This document shows positions 23,782 through 36,900 of a stretch of DNA of 64,000 bases, piece by piece. The DNA comes from Cytospora piceicola (taxonomy: Eukaryota; Ascomycota; Sordariomycetes; Diaporthales; Cytosporaceae), in the NCBI GenBank assembly GCA_023375675.1, contig JALQBC010000004.1:744001-808000 (forward strand), read 5' to 3'. The notes beneath the pieces were generated by a model. It had not been told where the DNA came from, did no database searches, and saw nothing but the letters and a program-made list of their open reading frames with translations. Within the stretch, counting starts at the first letter, position 1; each line of letters starts with the position of its first letter. Both the position numbers and the translations under genes were made by a program.

Positions 23782-24382
23782 GGTTAAGAACATTTCGGGT
23801 CAGTAAGTGCCCTGGTCAACAAGGGATTATACTGAACACCATTGTTGAATCTTTCAAGTATGGTTGTCGTTCGAGTGGCGCTGGCTGTGGAGACCAAATG
23901 AGAATGACATCAACGTCCCACAGCACTTCTTTCACAAATGCACCTTGCCCGTGCTCTTTGAGTAAATCTTATATTCTTCCCTGTGCTCCGGCTGCTGAGA
24001 TGCGGCTACATGTAGTTCGCAGTTACCGCAAACCGGCCTGAAGACTCGATTGCTGGTGTTGTCTAGGTTGTAGTACCATTCATGCTGGTTTGATAAGTGC
24101 CGGGAGGATGCCGATCCCGGCGACGAACGATCTGAGCTTATCGCGACTTCACCATGAGCTCAACGCCAACCATCCACCATAATCAGAGTCGTCTGCCTCG
24201 AACTCAGCGCCAGTTTGTAATTTCTACATACAAAATTTGAACTCTTTATCTTATCTTTCATCGAGGTCTTATGTTTTCCTCATCAACCATTAAATAGACC
24301 CCCGTTGGACTTCCTTCACTGAACATCCCCTTAAAGCTCCTTATCGACATACTCAGGCACGGCAATTGTTGTGGTCGGCAAA
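23782..24382. other. Intergenic, upstream of AIG2-like gene
   Basis: 600 bp with no open frame of interest. Probably the 3' end of the DUF3433 gene and the promoter of the AIG2-like gene. Confidence 0.5.
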
Positions 24383-25098
24383 ATGGGGGACATAGAGAAA
24401 TATCAGTCTGAGACACGCACGGGTTTCTTCTATGGTACGTGGCAGCTTCTAAAAGTTGAAAATCGCAGGCGCTGACCATCGGACAGGCACTTTGGTATGA
24501 ACTTTCATGCATCATGATGGTCCCCAGGGTTTTGGAACATGCTGACATGTCTCGCTGTGACAGATGGAGCCCCAGGTCTTCTACCTGGTTTGCTACAACA
24601 ACAAGGATCCCTCTGAGGAGATCAAGAAGCGACACACCTTCCAGCCTGCCATTTTGCATGGATACTGCCGCCGCCGAGTCCGCAGTGCGGACTACCCGGG
24701 TATGACTGAGGAGGCCGGGCACAGCGTCCGTGGTGCAGTGGTGACCGGTCTCACAAAAGACAACATGGAACGACTAGACTATTTCGAGGGCAGCAGTTAC
24801 GATCGCCGTGTTGTCCGCCCCAAGTTACTGACGCAAGTGGGCAACGATAAGGGCGAGGGGAATGTGGAGGGGGAGCAGGTCATCACCGAATCTTACATCT
24901 TCTTGGACCAGAATTCACTGGAGGACAAAGAATGGGACTTCCAGGAGTTCCGTCGCGACAAGCTCAAGCAGTGGACGAGAGCTGGATATGTTTTCGAAGG
25001 TAAGATTACATGATTTGCTATAGCCCTTCCTGTACGAATGGCTGACGATGATAGACTGCGACTCTGACGACGTGGCCACCGTTTCTGCGGGCGTCTAA
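24383..25098 (+). CDS. AIG2/gamma-glutamylcyclotransferase-fold protein
   Basis: Small cytosolic protein of the AIG2-like/GGCT fold (Pfam GGACT/AIG2 group). Four exons, 24383-24434, 24487-24494, 24564-24999 and 25055-25098, join in frame to 179 residues. The 8-nt second exon (GCACTTTG) is needed to make TGFFYGTLMEPQVFYLVCY, the YGTL loop typical of this fold. Other landmarks are AILHGYCRRRVRSADYPGM, VRGAVVTGLTKDNMERLDYFEG and YDRRVV, where the acidic residue in LDYFEG matches the catalytic-glutamate region of GGCT-like enzymes. The C-terminus ends with a short acidic stretch. It may act on gamma-glutamyl or epsilon-lysyl amides, or have lost activity; the substrate is unknown. The micro-exon is inferred from frame and motif. 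Confidence 0.86.
24487..24494 (+). other. 8-nt micro-exon in the AIG2-like gene
   Basis: GCACTTTG lies between CATCGGACAG and GTATGAAC. It supplies the Gly-Thr-Leu of the YGTL motif, changes no downstream phase, and has a CTGAC branch site upstream. Confidence 0.7.
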
Positions 25099-28000
25099 TG
25101 ATACGATGACGGCAAGGCATGTTGGAGCATAGCCGGCTTGGAGCACGCCGAGACCATAGAGAAAATAGATTGTTGTTCGTCAATGATGTAGATGAGTCTA
25201 ATCTTGTCACGTCGCGTGGATTAGGAGGACCCTGTGGCGATTTTGCTCGAGTAATCCCTCGTGTCCATTTATGGCGTTTCTAACGAGCGAGCTTCAATCC
25301 TGCGGCTGTCGTGTGAGCTGGCGAGGTGTCTGCAGAGGTCTCCTTGAAGATTATAGACCCAGGGGCCGGTCCGGCTGGACAAGGATGATTGATACTCTCG
25401 CCAAAGACACCCGCCCCCCTCCGCCCCCGACGATCAGCCGCGAACGAAATCATGCTGCGTACCAGTTGTTGACACCTGGGCAGCAATTGCCTACCCTAGG
25501 GTAACATTTGAGAGATCCGTGCGGGCGTGGACCCCACGCACGTCGCCCCCTCAACCCGGGATGAAAGAGGCTCTGTCGTATTAGGTAGGCAGGTAGGCTG
25601 GTAGGTCGAAGATCGGACAATCCGACCCCATTCTCACGAGATCAATCTCCCGACAAGTGTCCAGCCACTCAACCACTCAGCCACTCAATTCAGGTGTTCT
25701 AAGTGAGATCTACTTCTGCTAATGTACCGAGGTCTGGCTATGCACAGACAGACATGCCATGATTGTAACATTTTTTGTCCCGGTTCCTCTGTCAACACCC
25801 AGCCATTGAGACATGCTGAAGCCCGGCTGTTTCATAGTGTGCCTGTTTTGCCTGTTTGTGTCGACAGGACAAACACCGTAACGTTCAGGTTAGAAGCGGC
25901 CAAATATCAATTGATCAATGCTACGCTGTTATGTACGTGAGACGGCGGCCGATAACGGCCGGCCGCGAAATAGGCTGCACACGGTAGCAGTAGCAAGGGT
26001 TGCCGGCTGGCTGGTTTGTGGTGACTCATCTAACTCTTCCGGGGGGCCGTTCTCAGGCACTTTGATACGTACCTGCATACTTAGTACTTAAGTAGGCTAG
26101 GTAGTCAGGTAGTCCGCGAATAGCTTGAATTTGGCAGGAACGACTGGATGTGATAGATTTGACCTGATGCGAAGCACATGCAGTCCACGGGTTGTTTTCC
26201 ATCCGACACACAAATGTTCCCCATGCCACAGACCTACCAACTTCAACTATTGCACGTCACCTCTGTGGATCGCATCTCAACATTACTTGCCCCATTCCCT
26301 CCTAGTCGACTATTGGTTTGCTCTGCTCGTTGGCCTAAAGGAACAATCGAAGTCCAATTCGATGGTCACCATGTCAAAGGAGTTGAAACAAACCCCAGTC
26401 TCATCATGCATCCACACCTTTTAATAACCCTGGACGTACGGTCCATGCAGACCGCAGTTATGGACCCACCAGGAAAAGGCTGGCCTCAATGGTTCATCGC
26501 AATGAGCCAATCAAAAGCTTCTTTCGCATCGTTTGGTTCCTGAATCTGTATCGGTGCACATCGACGTCCAGTCCGGCAGGTAAACAATGCCAAAGTGGTG
26601 GTATTTTGCCTCTATATTGCGATCCTCTGCCCAACCGCTTCAACCAAGATAACGGCAGAATCGGCAACCCACCAAGTGCAGAAGCGCCATGGCACAAGAG
26701 GTTGCGCTGTGAACAAAGGATTGGGTACCCACGCGGCCTGACAGTCCAGCAAAGCCTTCTGGCGCCATCTGGAATAGTTGTGTATTGGATCTCGTATGTG
26801 CTGGACCTGGTCCACACCACTTCTTCGGCTCCCCAGCGGCATGCCGTATCCAGCGACCTACGTAGGCTGGGCGTCTATCCCTCTGGAGAACAGCGCTGCT
26901 GAGAAATATGCTGCGGCCAGCAACCCATCATCACGACATCTGATTCGGCTGCCTCCTGCGAGATGGGATGGCACGGATGGGTACCGAGTTCGATTTTGGT
27001 TTTGCGGGGTGCAAAGGGCAAGGTTCGGCCAAGCAGGCCACGGCCTTGGGCCCCGCCCCACTGCCTCATGGCTCTTGTGTCGGCAAGGGATGAATGCTTG
27101 ACAGGGTGCACCCCTGACGCCCGAGAAAGACCCAGTTGAATTTGCCCGGTCCCTCCCTTCACTCTCGGTCTGCAACCCACTCAGCCCCTCAGCCCCTGAA
27201 CCAAGCTGGTTTGTTTAGCTGCCGTGGCGGTTCTTGCGTGGCTCCTCAGTCATACAGCTAATAGCTGGACCGTTTCCCACAGAACTGGGCGGCTGTCTGG
27301 CGGTCTACATATACATGTTGGTTGTTTGGCACCTGCCACCGTGTACCAACACCCATTCCCTTGGTACCGGGTCCGCCTGGAGGCCGCATCGGACAAAGCT
27401 TGGCGAACCTGCCAGCCAACCGAATGTAACGCAGGTGGAGTTCACCTGCGTATGCCTTCTGTATAATGCCCGTTCTGTTACGCCCAAAGATGGAGGGTAA
27501 ATAGAGGCTCGATAACACGCGGCGTTGTCGGTTATCGACTACATATGGGATCAAACGGATTTTTGTCATTTTGACCGTGACTTTCGAGCGTCCATATACT
27601 TGCGGGCATTTTACGATATGCAATACTACATTCCATCTGCTTCGCCTGCCTAAAAGGGATTTAGTCAGGGGGTGATGCGGCGAACACTTGCATGGTGTGG
27701 GACGTTAGCTCCCGTCGACCCACCAGGCAAAATGCGTGTCTGATCCCGGTTATTGGTAGAAAAAATATGTTCCCCTTTTTGTGCGATTTCGAAACAAGCC
27801 AGGAAGCTCGGGGTAGCCTATCATGCTCTCTAGTCTATACCCTCCAGCCCAGAGTCTTACCCCTGATCCCCTGGGCAGATCGCACATGCCTCGCATGTCG
27901 GACTGAGCAAGTCAATCGCTGGCCCTGACTGGCTGTGTTTCACAGATTCCCATCCAGGTACCCTGTTGCTCACGCGAAGTTGATGTCCGAGTGGATATAC

Positions 28001-28103
28001 GGGGCCTCGGTCGATCACATCCTGTGGAGAGATTCCAAATCTATCTGCGTTTGGTTCTCCTAATATACCACAAAGGCATGTATTGCCTCGTCGTGGCCTC
28101 GCC
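25099..28103. other. Gene-poor 3 kb stretch
   Basis: No supported gene. It contains GTAGG-rich and TACTTAAGTA-like words at 25582-25605 and 26062-26115 and several mid-length open frames. The most protein-like is at 26178-26543 (121 codons, plus strand). No RNA gene seen. Confidence 0.5.
26178..26543 (+). CDS. Doubtful ORF, unknown
   Basis: 121 codons from an ATG, with a protein-like stretch (WPKGTIEVQFDGHHVKGVET) but no recognised family. Third positions are not G/C-biased, unlike the firm genes in this window. It may be an exon of a poorly conserved gene or a chance open frame. Confidence 0.18.
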   Translation: MQSTGCFPSDTQMFPMPQTYQLQLLHVTSVDRISTLLAPFPPSRLLVCSARWPKGTIEVQFDGHHVKGVETNPSLIMHPHLLITLDVRSMQTAVMDPPGKGWPQWFIAMSQSKASFASFGS

Positions 28104-28111
28104 CATATAAG
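28104..28111 (+). promoter_or_regulatory. TATA-like element, distal (AA11 gene)
   Basis: CATATAAG lies 511 bp before the AA11 start codon. If used, transcription would begin near 28135-28145 and the leader could carry the candidate intron 28374-28494. A second TATA-like word is at 28459. Confidence 0.35.
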
Positions 28112-28373
28112 ATGCCCCGGTTGGCAGGTCATTTCAGATCAATTCCCCTCCTTCATCCATCAACTTCCACCCAGACACATCTTCAGCAGCCACAGTCATT
28201 CTTTGGAGGCTAGACCTTCTTCACTGCCTTTCTTGTTTCCTCGAAGTCCATCTCCTGCCTGGTGCATACCCTTCCTTCTGGACAAAAGAATACAGAATTA
28301 GTCGAGATTTTCTGACCGTGCTCGATCCCTTCTTTGTCCTCCACCACCTTGGTTAAGACAAAATCATTATCAG

Positions 28374-28494
28374 GTACGCATTAGACTGCGCCCCATGGGT
28401 TTCATCTAGTATCCAGTGGTAGAGGTTTCGGGAAAACCTCGACTTGCCTCGAACTGGATATATAAGCCGTTACCGTGGTCTAATTATATCACAG
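28374..28494 (+). other. Candidate 5'-leader intron of the AA11 gene
   Basis: CAG|GTACGC donor, CTAAT branch-like site at 28480-28484 and ATCACAG acceptor bound a 121-nt stretch in the leader. Compatible only with the distal start site. Confidence 0.35.
28459..28466 (+). promoter_or_regulatory. TATA box candidate, proximal (AA11 gene)
   Basis: TATATAAG lies 156 bp before the ATG at 28622, a normal distance for a strongly regulated fungal secreted-enzyme gene with a leader of about 125 nt. Confidence 0.45.
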
Positions 28495-28621
28495 GAGAAA
28501 TCTAGATATCCAGCACATCACTAGCTCGTCCGGCATCGACATTCCCTACACAAGCAATCTGAAGAATATTCGTCTGGAACGAATTCTTTACATCCATCCG
28601 CATTTATCCTTTTTAGACACA

Positions 28622-29889
28622 ATGGGTCTCTCCAAGTATATGGCTGCCGCTTGTGGCCTGGCTACTTTGGCGAATGGCCACATACTGATGGCCACTCCCG
28701 CTCGTGTTACTTCACCCGCCGCGACCAATGGTCCGCTGGAGAAAGATGGCAGCAATTTCCCCTGCCAACTCACTTCGGGCGCCACACTCTCAGGGGAATC
28801 GACTTCCATGGCTCTGGGATCGGACCAACCTTTGGAGTTCATCGGTCAGAGTGTCCACGGAGGAGGATCTTGGTTAGTAATTCCTCTTCTATATGAACCT
28901 TTTACTCGGACCACAAGACATGTTTCGGGAGGCTCCCCACCTGGATCATGTGTCACGGGTTGAGATATTTCTTTGCTTTGAAAATCATTGCTAACGTGGA
29001 TTTAAACAGTCAAGTATCTGTTACTTATGACGAGAACCCTACTGCTGAAAGCACTTGGAAAGTCATTACCTCCATTGAGGGAGGGTGCCCCGCGAGAGAC
29101 ACAGCCGGAAATCTGGGCGACGACACATCAGCTACTGCTCCTGACCCCTACACCTATAACTTCACCGTTCCTGACGATATTCCTTCGGGGAAAGCGGTGC
29201 TTGCTTGGACTTGGTTCAACAAAGTCGGAAACCGGGAGATGTACATGAACTGCGCCCTCGTCGACCTGACCGGCACTTCTGGTTCCAAGTCAAGCTACGA
29301 TGCGCTTCCCGATATGTTCACGGCAAACATCGGCAATGGATGCAGTACTGCGGACAACAAGGACGTTTCATTCCCGGATGCAGGACTTGTTGTGCAAAGT
29401 CTGGGCTCAGGCGATGATTACGCCGCTCCCGTTGGTTCCTGTGGCTCCTCGGTCTCGGTCTCGGCATCTGCTAGCGTTTCTGTTGGAGTGACGGCTGCTA
29501 CCACAACGGCTTCCACCACGGAAACTACCGCTGCAGGCGGCATCTTTGCCTCTGTCGCCGTCTCCGTAGGCGACTCCGTACCCACCGCAACGACCACCGC
29601 AGCCGCCGTTGCCACGACCGCGAGCACCTCTTCCTCTTCCTCATCCCCTAGCAGCAGCGGCTCAGAAACTGCTGGGTCTGTTTGCAGCGACGAAGGCAGC
29701 AACGTCTGCGCCGGCAGTACCAGCTACCTAGTGTGCGCCAGCGGCTTCTGGACCAGCATGCCTATTGCTGCTGGTACAGCCTGCAGCGGCAGCGGGGCTA
29801 ACTTTGCGATCGTGGTGGCCAGGGGTGAGGAGTTCAAGAAGACTCGGGCTTTGCGCTGGGTCCAGCGCAACCTGCCTTTCCTCGGCTAA
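28622..29889 (+). CDS. AA11 lytic polysaccharide monooxygenase with X278-like tail
   Basis: Secreted copper oxygenase of family AA11, known to cleave chitin oxidatively. Exons 28622-28872 and 29010-29889 join as HGGGSCQVSVTYDENPT, giving 376 residues. The signal peptide ends LANG, so the mature protein starts with His20, as copper-brace chemistry requires. The second copper ligand is His79 (mature position 60, as in the characterised Aspergillus AA11) and the axial Tyr is Tyr162 in WTWFNKVGNREMYMNC. The catalytic domain ends near residue 230. A Ser/Thr/Ala-rich linker follows (about 275-315), then a Cys-rich module starting VCSDEGSNVC with AAGTACSG, which resembles the chitin-binding X278 module. 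The last 30 residues are basic and unusual for the family. Likely role: chitin breakdown in insect, fungal or self cell walls (inference). Confidence 0.92.
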
Positions 29890-30993
29890 AGCACCCTGGT
29901 GGTTTGCTAAAGCTTCTTTCTTCTTCTCATGGCCTGGGTTCCTCAAGTGGAATGGGCTTTTCTTGCTAGAGCATTATGTGGAGATACCCACAGCAGCATT
30001 TAAGGGCGTTTCAGTTTTTGTATTTTCGGGTTTGGATACCTTGTTTCTTGATTGTACTTCGACTTGGGATATGATATTGGTGGGTTCAACTGAGTGTTTG
30101 CCCAATTTGTACCTTTATGGAAAACAGATAGACGAAAAAGTACATTGTCACTACTGAATCTATTCATAGTATTGATTGAAACAGAAGAAACTCGCGACAT
30201 ATTTAATACAGTAGCAAAGTCCTCGGTGAATCACATCATTGGAACGAAAGAGAAGTGTCAGAGACAAGGGCAGATGAACGATTGTAGTCAATAGTAAGTC
30301 TGGGGTGTTGGTTTGTTGGTTCGGGATTTTTATTGGTTCCATATTCGGAGTTACGGTACAGGATACCCCTCCACGTCTTCTTCCAGGGTCCCCCAGGACA
30401 CCTTAGAGGTCTCATCGATAAGATTAGATTAGATCAGAACAAGCTACAGGTCTACCCCAGGCTTGAAACCGACCCCAAGAACCCATCAGACTTGACCAAA
30501 TAGAGGAAAGCGCAACGACTGTCCTGTAACGCTACTTATGTCAGCAGCCGATGGTTTTGGCGGCCGGTCCCCCCAGCCCCATTGAGTTTCCTTAGTTCCC
30601 TGTGGTCTCAAGCTTCCTGAAGAATTTCCAGCGTGCAACTTTCGCGCGATCGCCTACGGCACTTTCCCATCCCACCACCCCCACCTACACATGACGTTCT
30701 CTTTCCACTGAAAGAGTTCCAGCGCATCCATCCAAATACTTGCGACACACGGGATTCTCTTACTCTCTGACTAGGAGATGAATGCAGCTTGTGCTCTGAC
30801 ACTTGACAAGCTCTGTCGCGACTTCTAAGCTTGGAGCGGAGAGGCCTGGATGCGCCTGCCCGCCGCCCTGCTTGAAGTCCTCCCAAGTCGCCTCGACACA
30901 AGGCGCATCGCACCCTTCATCAACACCACGGGCATCGCGACGACATCTCATGGAACTGTTGAAAGGCTGATCTTTTGATCAATTGACGCGACC
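29890..30993. other. Intergenic, 3' of AA11 and promoter of TRA1
   Basis: 1.1 kb with no supported gene. The left part is AT-rich, suiting a 3' untranslated region. The right part holds the TRA1 promoter and leader. Confidence 0.55.
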
Positions 30994-33900
30994 ATGTCGC
31001 AGCAACTCCTTGAGGATGTGGTTAAGCGCCTCGTCACACAGGACACTGGTAAGTCGACAACCCAGACGCGTCGTCGACCCCGTTATCGCACAAATTGACG
31101 ATGTATATTCCACCAGAGTCCCGTGCAAAGGTCGAGGCCGCAACCCAGTTACGCGATAATCTCGATGTCTTCACGTCGGGTCCAGCATACCCAGTATTTC
31201 TCAAGAAGGTTATGCCCATATTCATCAGCACACTCAATGGGCCATGCATATTTCAAAGCACATCCAACGAACAGGTATGTCAATTGGTGGCTATGATGCA
31301 AGTACTTGCCTAACCTCATATCTGCAGAAGCTCCGAAATACTGTCCTCGAAATCCTCCATCGATTCCCTACCGTTCCTGCCGCCGCCGAGCCCTTCGAAC
31401 CCTATGCACTAGAAACCGTCGAACTCCTAATGAAACTAGTACGAACGGATAACGAAGAAAATGCGGTCATTTGCGTTAAGGTCATCTCGGACATCATGCG
31501 CTTCCAGTCCAAAGTCGTCGCTGGCAAAGTGCAGGACTTTCTCAGCCTCATCCAAGAGCTATTCGAGCAGATGGAGCGCGTGGTCAGGGAGCAGCTCGAC
31601 AACGAACCGACAGTCGGGCCAGGAGGTATGCCGTCTACACCGGGGAGCACACAAACCAACTTCCAGCACCAATCCCCCCGACCGGGCTCGCCAACGGCAA
31701 CGACAACTGAATTCGGCGTGGATCAACCTACCGCTCGGCCGCTGCTCAAGGGGATGCAGTCGTTCAAAGTCCTGTCAGAATGCCCCATCATAGTCGTGTC
31801 CACATTCCAAGTCTATCGGAACACTGTGCCCCAGAACGTCAAGGCTTTTGTGCCTCTTATCAAGAGCGTCCTGTGTCTCCAGGCGAAAGCGCAAGAGCAG
31901 GCACACGCTGATGCAGCAGCCAAAGGCACGGTCTTCACGGGCGTCAGTCCCAGCATCAGGAATAGAGCGGCTTTCGGAGAGTTCATCACAGCGCAAGTGA
32001 AGACCATGAGCTTCCTGGCCTACTTGTTGAGGCAATACTCGCAGCAACTCACAGACTTCCTTCCTACGTTGCCTGATATTGTGGTGCGGCTACTGAAGGA
32101 CTGCCCTCGAGAGAAGTCAAGCGCGAGGAAAGAACTCCTAGTTGCTATCCGTCATATCATCAACTTCAATTTCAGAAAGATCTTCCTCCCAAAGATCGAT
32201 GAGCTCTTAGAGGAGAGGACATTGATAGGCGATGGACTCACAGTCTATGAGAACATGAGGCCTCTTGCGTACAGTATGCTAGCGGACCTCATCCACCATG
32301 TCCGTGACTCCCTTACCCCTGCGCAGATCAAGAAGACCGTGGAGGTCTATACGAGGAATTTGCAAGACAACTTCCCTGGCACCAGCTTTCAAACAATGAG
32401 CGCAAAGCTGTTGCTGAACATGGCAGAATGCATAGCCAGAATGGACAACAAGGTGGACGCTCGACATTATTTGATCATGATTCTCAATGCCATTGGGGAT
32501 AAGTTTGCGGCCATGAATAGGCAGTACGCCAACGCAGTGAAACTATCCAAGGCGTATGCAAAGCAGACAAAAGACCAGATTCCAGACACATACCTTGCCG
32601 ACAAGAGCCAGCCTCCAGACTGGGATGAGATCGATATCTTCAATGCGATGCCAATCAAGACAGCAAACCCTCGAGAGAAGGGAGCAGATCCTGTGGTTGA
32701 CAACAAGTTCTTGTTCAAGAATTTGATGAACGGCCTCAAGAATACATTCTACCAGCTTAAAATCTGCAATCCTCCACATACGGTCGATCAGGTCAATGCC
32801 CCGGCACACTGGCAAGATGTCGCGTACGGGTTCAGTCCTGAGGAAGTGCAGGTCATCGTTAAGCTTTTCCGGGAGGGCGCCTATGTTTTCCGCTACTACG
32901 AAACCGAGAAACCGATGGGCGAGCCCCAGTACCAGTCAACAGTCGAATACATGGCCAACTTCTACATGAATTCTAGTAGCAAGGAAGAGAAGGAGCTATT
33001 GGAGACTTTTGCCACGGTGTTCCATTGCATCGACCCTGCCACCTTCAACGAAGTCTTCCAGCAAGAGATCCCCCGTCTCTACGAGATGATTTTCGACCAT
33101 ACTGGGCTTCTGCACATACCTCAATTCTTCCTCGCCAGTGAAGCCACGTCTCCAAGCTTCTGTGGTATGCTGTTAAGGTTCTTGATGGAGCACATAGAAG
33201 ACGTGGGCTCTGCAGATGTGAAGAAAGCATCGATCTTGTTGCGACTCTTCAAGCTAGCGTTTATGGCAGTGACCCTTTTTGCAGCACAAAATGAGCAAGT
33301 TCTGCTTCCTCACGTTGTTGACATTGTCACCAAATCCATCGAATATTCCACCAAGGCGGAGGAGCCGACAAACTACTTTCTGCTATTACGATCCTTGTTT
33401 AGGAGCATTGGAGGCGGGAAGTTCGAGCATCTGTACAAGAAGATACTACCACTTTTGGAGATGCTGCTGGATGTCCTGAACAATTTATTAAGAGCGGCTC
33501 GAAAGCCTAACGAACGCGACCTGTACGTAGAGTTGTGCTTGACTGTTCCTGCGAGGTTGAGCAACCTACTTCCACATCTCAGCTTTCTGATGCGGCCTCT
33601 GGTGGTGGCCCTGCGCGCAGGGAGCGAGCTAGTGGGTCAGGGTCTCCGGACTCTTGAGCTATGCGTGGACAACCTTACGGCAGATTATCTTGACCCCATC
33701 ATGGCTCCTGTTATGGACGAGCTGATGACCGCGCTCTTCGACCATCTCAAGCCCGCCCCCTACACCCATTTCCATGCCCACACAACCATGAGGATTCTTG
33801 GGAAGTTGGGTGGCCGAAACCGGAAGTATATGACTGACGCTGTCCCGCTTACCTTCCAGCATTTTATCGATGACTCTGCGAGCTTTGACTTGCGACTCAT

Positions 33901-36900
33901 CGGATCCAAAAAGGAGAGGGCCTTTCCCATAGACATGGGGATCCAACTTGCCATTCAGAAGCTGATGGAGGTTCCGAGACAAGTCAAGGGGGGTCTACCA
34001 AAGCCGCTCGATGCCTACTACAAAGAGAAGGCTTTCCATTTCTTGAAAGCACAGCTGAAGCTGCGCATTGGCTACGACAGCCTACCTGAGGACCTCCCTC
34101 GACTCGTGCGGCTCCAAGTTCAAGATCTTTTGGCCCGCAAGACTGACGCGGACTTCTCCATATTCGAGACTTCTGACCGCAAGCGTTCAATTGCCAACAA
34201 GGAGGACCAAGACGATGTTCTCAAGCGTCTCATCAAGTCCATGATGTTCGCCAACTCGTTGCCAGACTTCAAAGAAGAAGCCCTTGCGTTCCTGTTGAAT
34301 ATCTGCCGTCATTTCGCCATCATCGAAGTTGGCAGGGCTCTCGTGGATAGCAAACGCGGCGCTAGCCCTTTCGACGTGAACGCAGGCGAGGGACCAATGT
34401 TCCTCGACACACGCGTTCTGTGTGATGCCGTCCTTGAGTCACTGGCGTCCGATCATCCAGATGTTCGCGAGTCGGCTCAGCTCGCCACCCAGGAGGTCTA
34501 CCACTCTGCTGCCACCATACTTGGATCCACAAACCATGTTGGCCGTCTTACTTTCTTCCATACTCTGGGTTCCGTATTCTGCCATGGCTGCTACGAAGAA
34601 GAATGGTTTACCAAGGCCGGCGGCAGTCTTGGCATTCGAATCCTCCTGACAGATGTAGACCTGGGAGATACGTGGGTTGGCATGAGGCAGAACGAATGTA
34701 TTAAGGCGCTACTGTTCGTGGTGAAAGATATGCCACAGGACCTTCCTGAGAACACACGGCGGTCGGCGCAAGACACGTTGGACATCCTGTTGAACAGAAT
34801 CACGAAGAACATTAAGAAGGAAGACTGCCTGCCCGTTCTCCAGGAGAAGGGACAACCGCCACCAAAGCAGCCACGAATGGTGCATATTTGCAATTTGCTG
34901 AATCAGGAGCTCTCGCATATGAACAAGCACGTTCGAGAGACTGCAAAACGGTGTTTGGAAACTGTAGCAAAGGCAGCAGACGCACAGGTCTGGGAGCTGC
35001 TCGAGCCGCATCGGGATCGAGAGATGCTTCGCATCTTCTCCAAACCGCTCCGTGCTCTTCCGTTCGCGGTTCAGATTGGCTACATCGATGCAGTCACATA
35101 TTACATGTCTCTGAAACCCGACTTCGTCAAGATGGACGAGAATTTGACCCGTCTATTGATGGAATCCTTGGCACTGGCGGAGGCTAGTGATGAGTCTCTT
35201 GCCAACAAAGCTGCGGAATTCAGGACTCACAATTACATTGTGAATCTCCGTGTATCTTGCATCAAGATTCTCAGCACTGCGATGGATTTTGAAGACTTCA
35301 TGAAGCCCAGCCAGCCCGGTCAGCCAAACAAAGAGAGGACAAGGATTGTTGCCACGTTCTTCAAATGTCTCTACCTACACCCTACACCTATCATCGATGC
35401 TGCCTACGAGGCTCTGAAGACAGTGCTGCAAGTTAACAACAAGTTGCCGAAAGATCTGCTCCAGTCAGGCCTCCGACCCGTCCTGGCCAGTCTGCAAGAC
35501 GCGAAGAGGTTGAGCCTTCAAGGGCTCAACAATCTGGCCAGGCTTCTGAAACTTCTCACCTCGTACTTCAAAGTCGAAATAGGAACGCGCCTGTTGGATC
35601 ATATCAACAACCTTGCAGATGCAAATATGTTACAGCAGCTTTCCTTCACTTTCTTTGAGCAAAATGAAATGATGGAGGTCATCGCAGCTGTCTTCAACAT
35701 CTTCCACCTGCTGCCCGCAGCGGCTGAAGCCTATAAAGAACGAATCATCGAAACAGCATTGGGGTTGGAGGAGAAGTTGCGCCGCACTCATCACAGTCCA
35801 TTCCGGAAGCCGATCTACAAGTTCCTGAACCGCTATCCTCATGAGATATGGACACTGGTATTGGGGAAGATCCGAGACATCAAGTACGGGCGGTTTTTCT
35901 CCCAAGTTCTTCGCCACCCAGACACCAGCCCACTTAGGGAATACTTTGCCGCACACGTCGAAACTCTTGTGCAGGCTTGCAATGACCTCCCGGCCGAGGA
36001 TAGACCTGCTAAGACCACTGCTGTGGTCAACTCGATCAGCATCATCAACGCCCTGTGCCAGCACTCTACAATCGCGTGGTCGGCCAAGAAGGGGGTGCTC
36101 GTATGGCTGAAGCAGGCGGGGAGCGACCTTCAACGGCAGCTACGCGTCAATGATATGCCTGGTTACTTGCGGCTTGCTGCGCATCAATCTGTAGAGCACG
36201 CCACCTCGATCATGACCAAGTCCTTCGAACAGGATCCTAAGGATATGGATGCTCTATTCGCAATGGTTGACTCTGTCACAACTGAGGACTTGAGAGCCAC
36301 CCAGAGTCTTTTCTCTTACCTTTACAGCAATGTCATCCGCAACGACTCTGTTGAATTTCAGAAGACAGTCATCTTGCGTTGTCTCGATATCTACGCAGGT
36401 AAAACCGCATCCCAGAAGACCAAATGGTTCTTGCTCCACAACATCGTCAATCCCATTCTGGCAATGGACTTGATGCGGCATTGGGATCAACCAGACCAGC
36501 GGCCGAACCGCCTCATCGACAGGGCTGTTATCGAATCTATCAACACCAAGATCTGGAAGGTTAGCCTAGCCGACTCACAGGATGATCTCACTCAGCCAGG
36601 CATTGACCATACACGGATGGAAGTCTTGCAGCTTTCAGCCTTCCTCATCAAGTATCATAACACGATTTTGCAGGAAGCACGCAAAGACATCATCAAGTTT
36701 GGCTGGACTTATATTAGGCTTGATGATGTGATCAACAAGCATGCGGCTTACGTTGTTCTGTCCTACTTTATCGCACACTACGACACCCCCGCAAAGATAG
36801 TGTCTCAGGTGTACTTCTCATTGTTGAAGAACAACCAGAACGAAGGCCGGACGCTTGTCACACAAGCTTTGGAACTGATGGCACCGGTGCTGCCGAAGAG

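Noticed and set aside
25099..28600. Possible mobile element in the gene-poor gap
   Set aside because: No transposase or reverse-transcriptase motif, no long terminal or inverted repeats, and no strong AT bias of repeat-induced mutation were seen.
31244..31327. Upstream start of the large TRA1 open frame in intron 2
   Set aside because: The 28 codons before 31328 are intronic and the other side of the intron. Splicing to 31117-31274 and 30994-31048 restores the conserved N-terminus.
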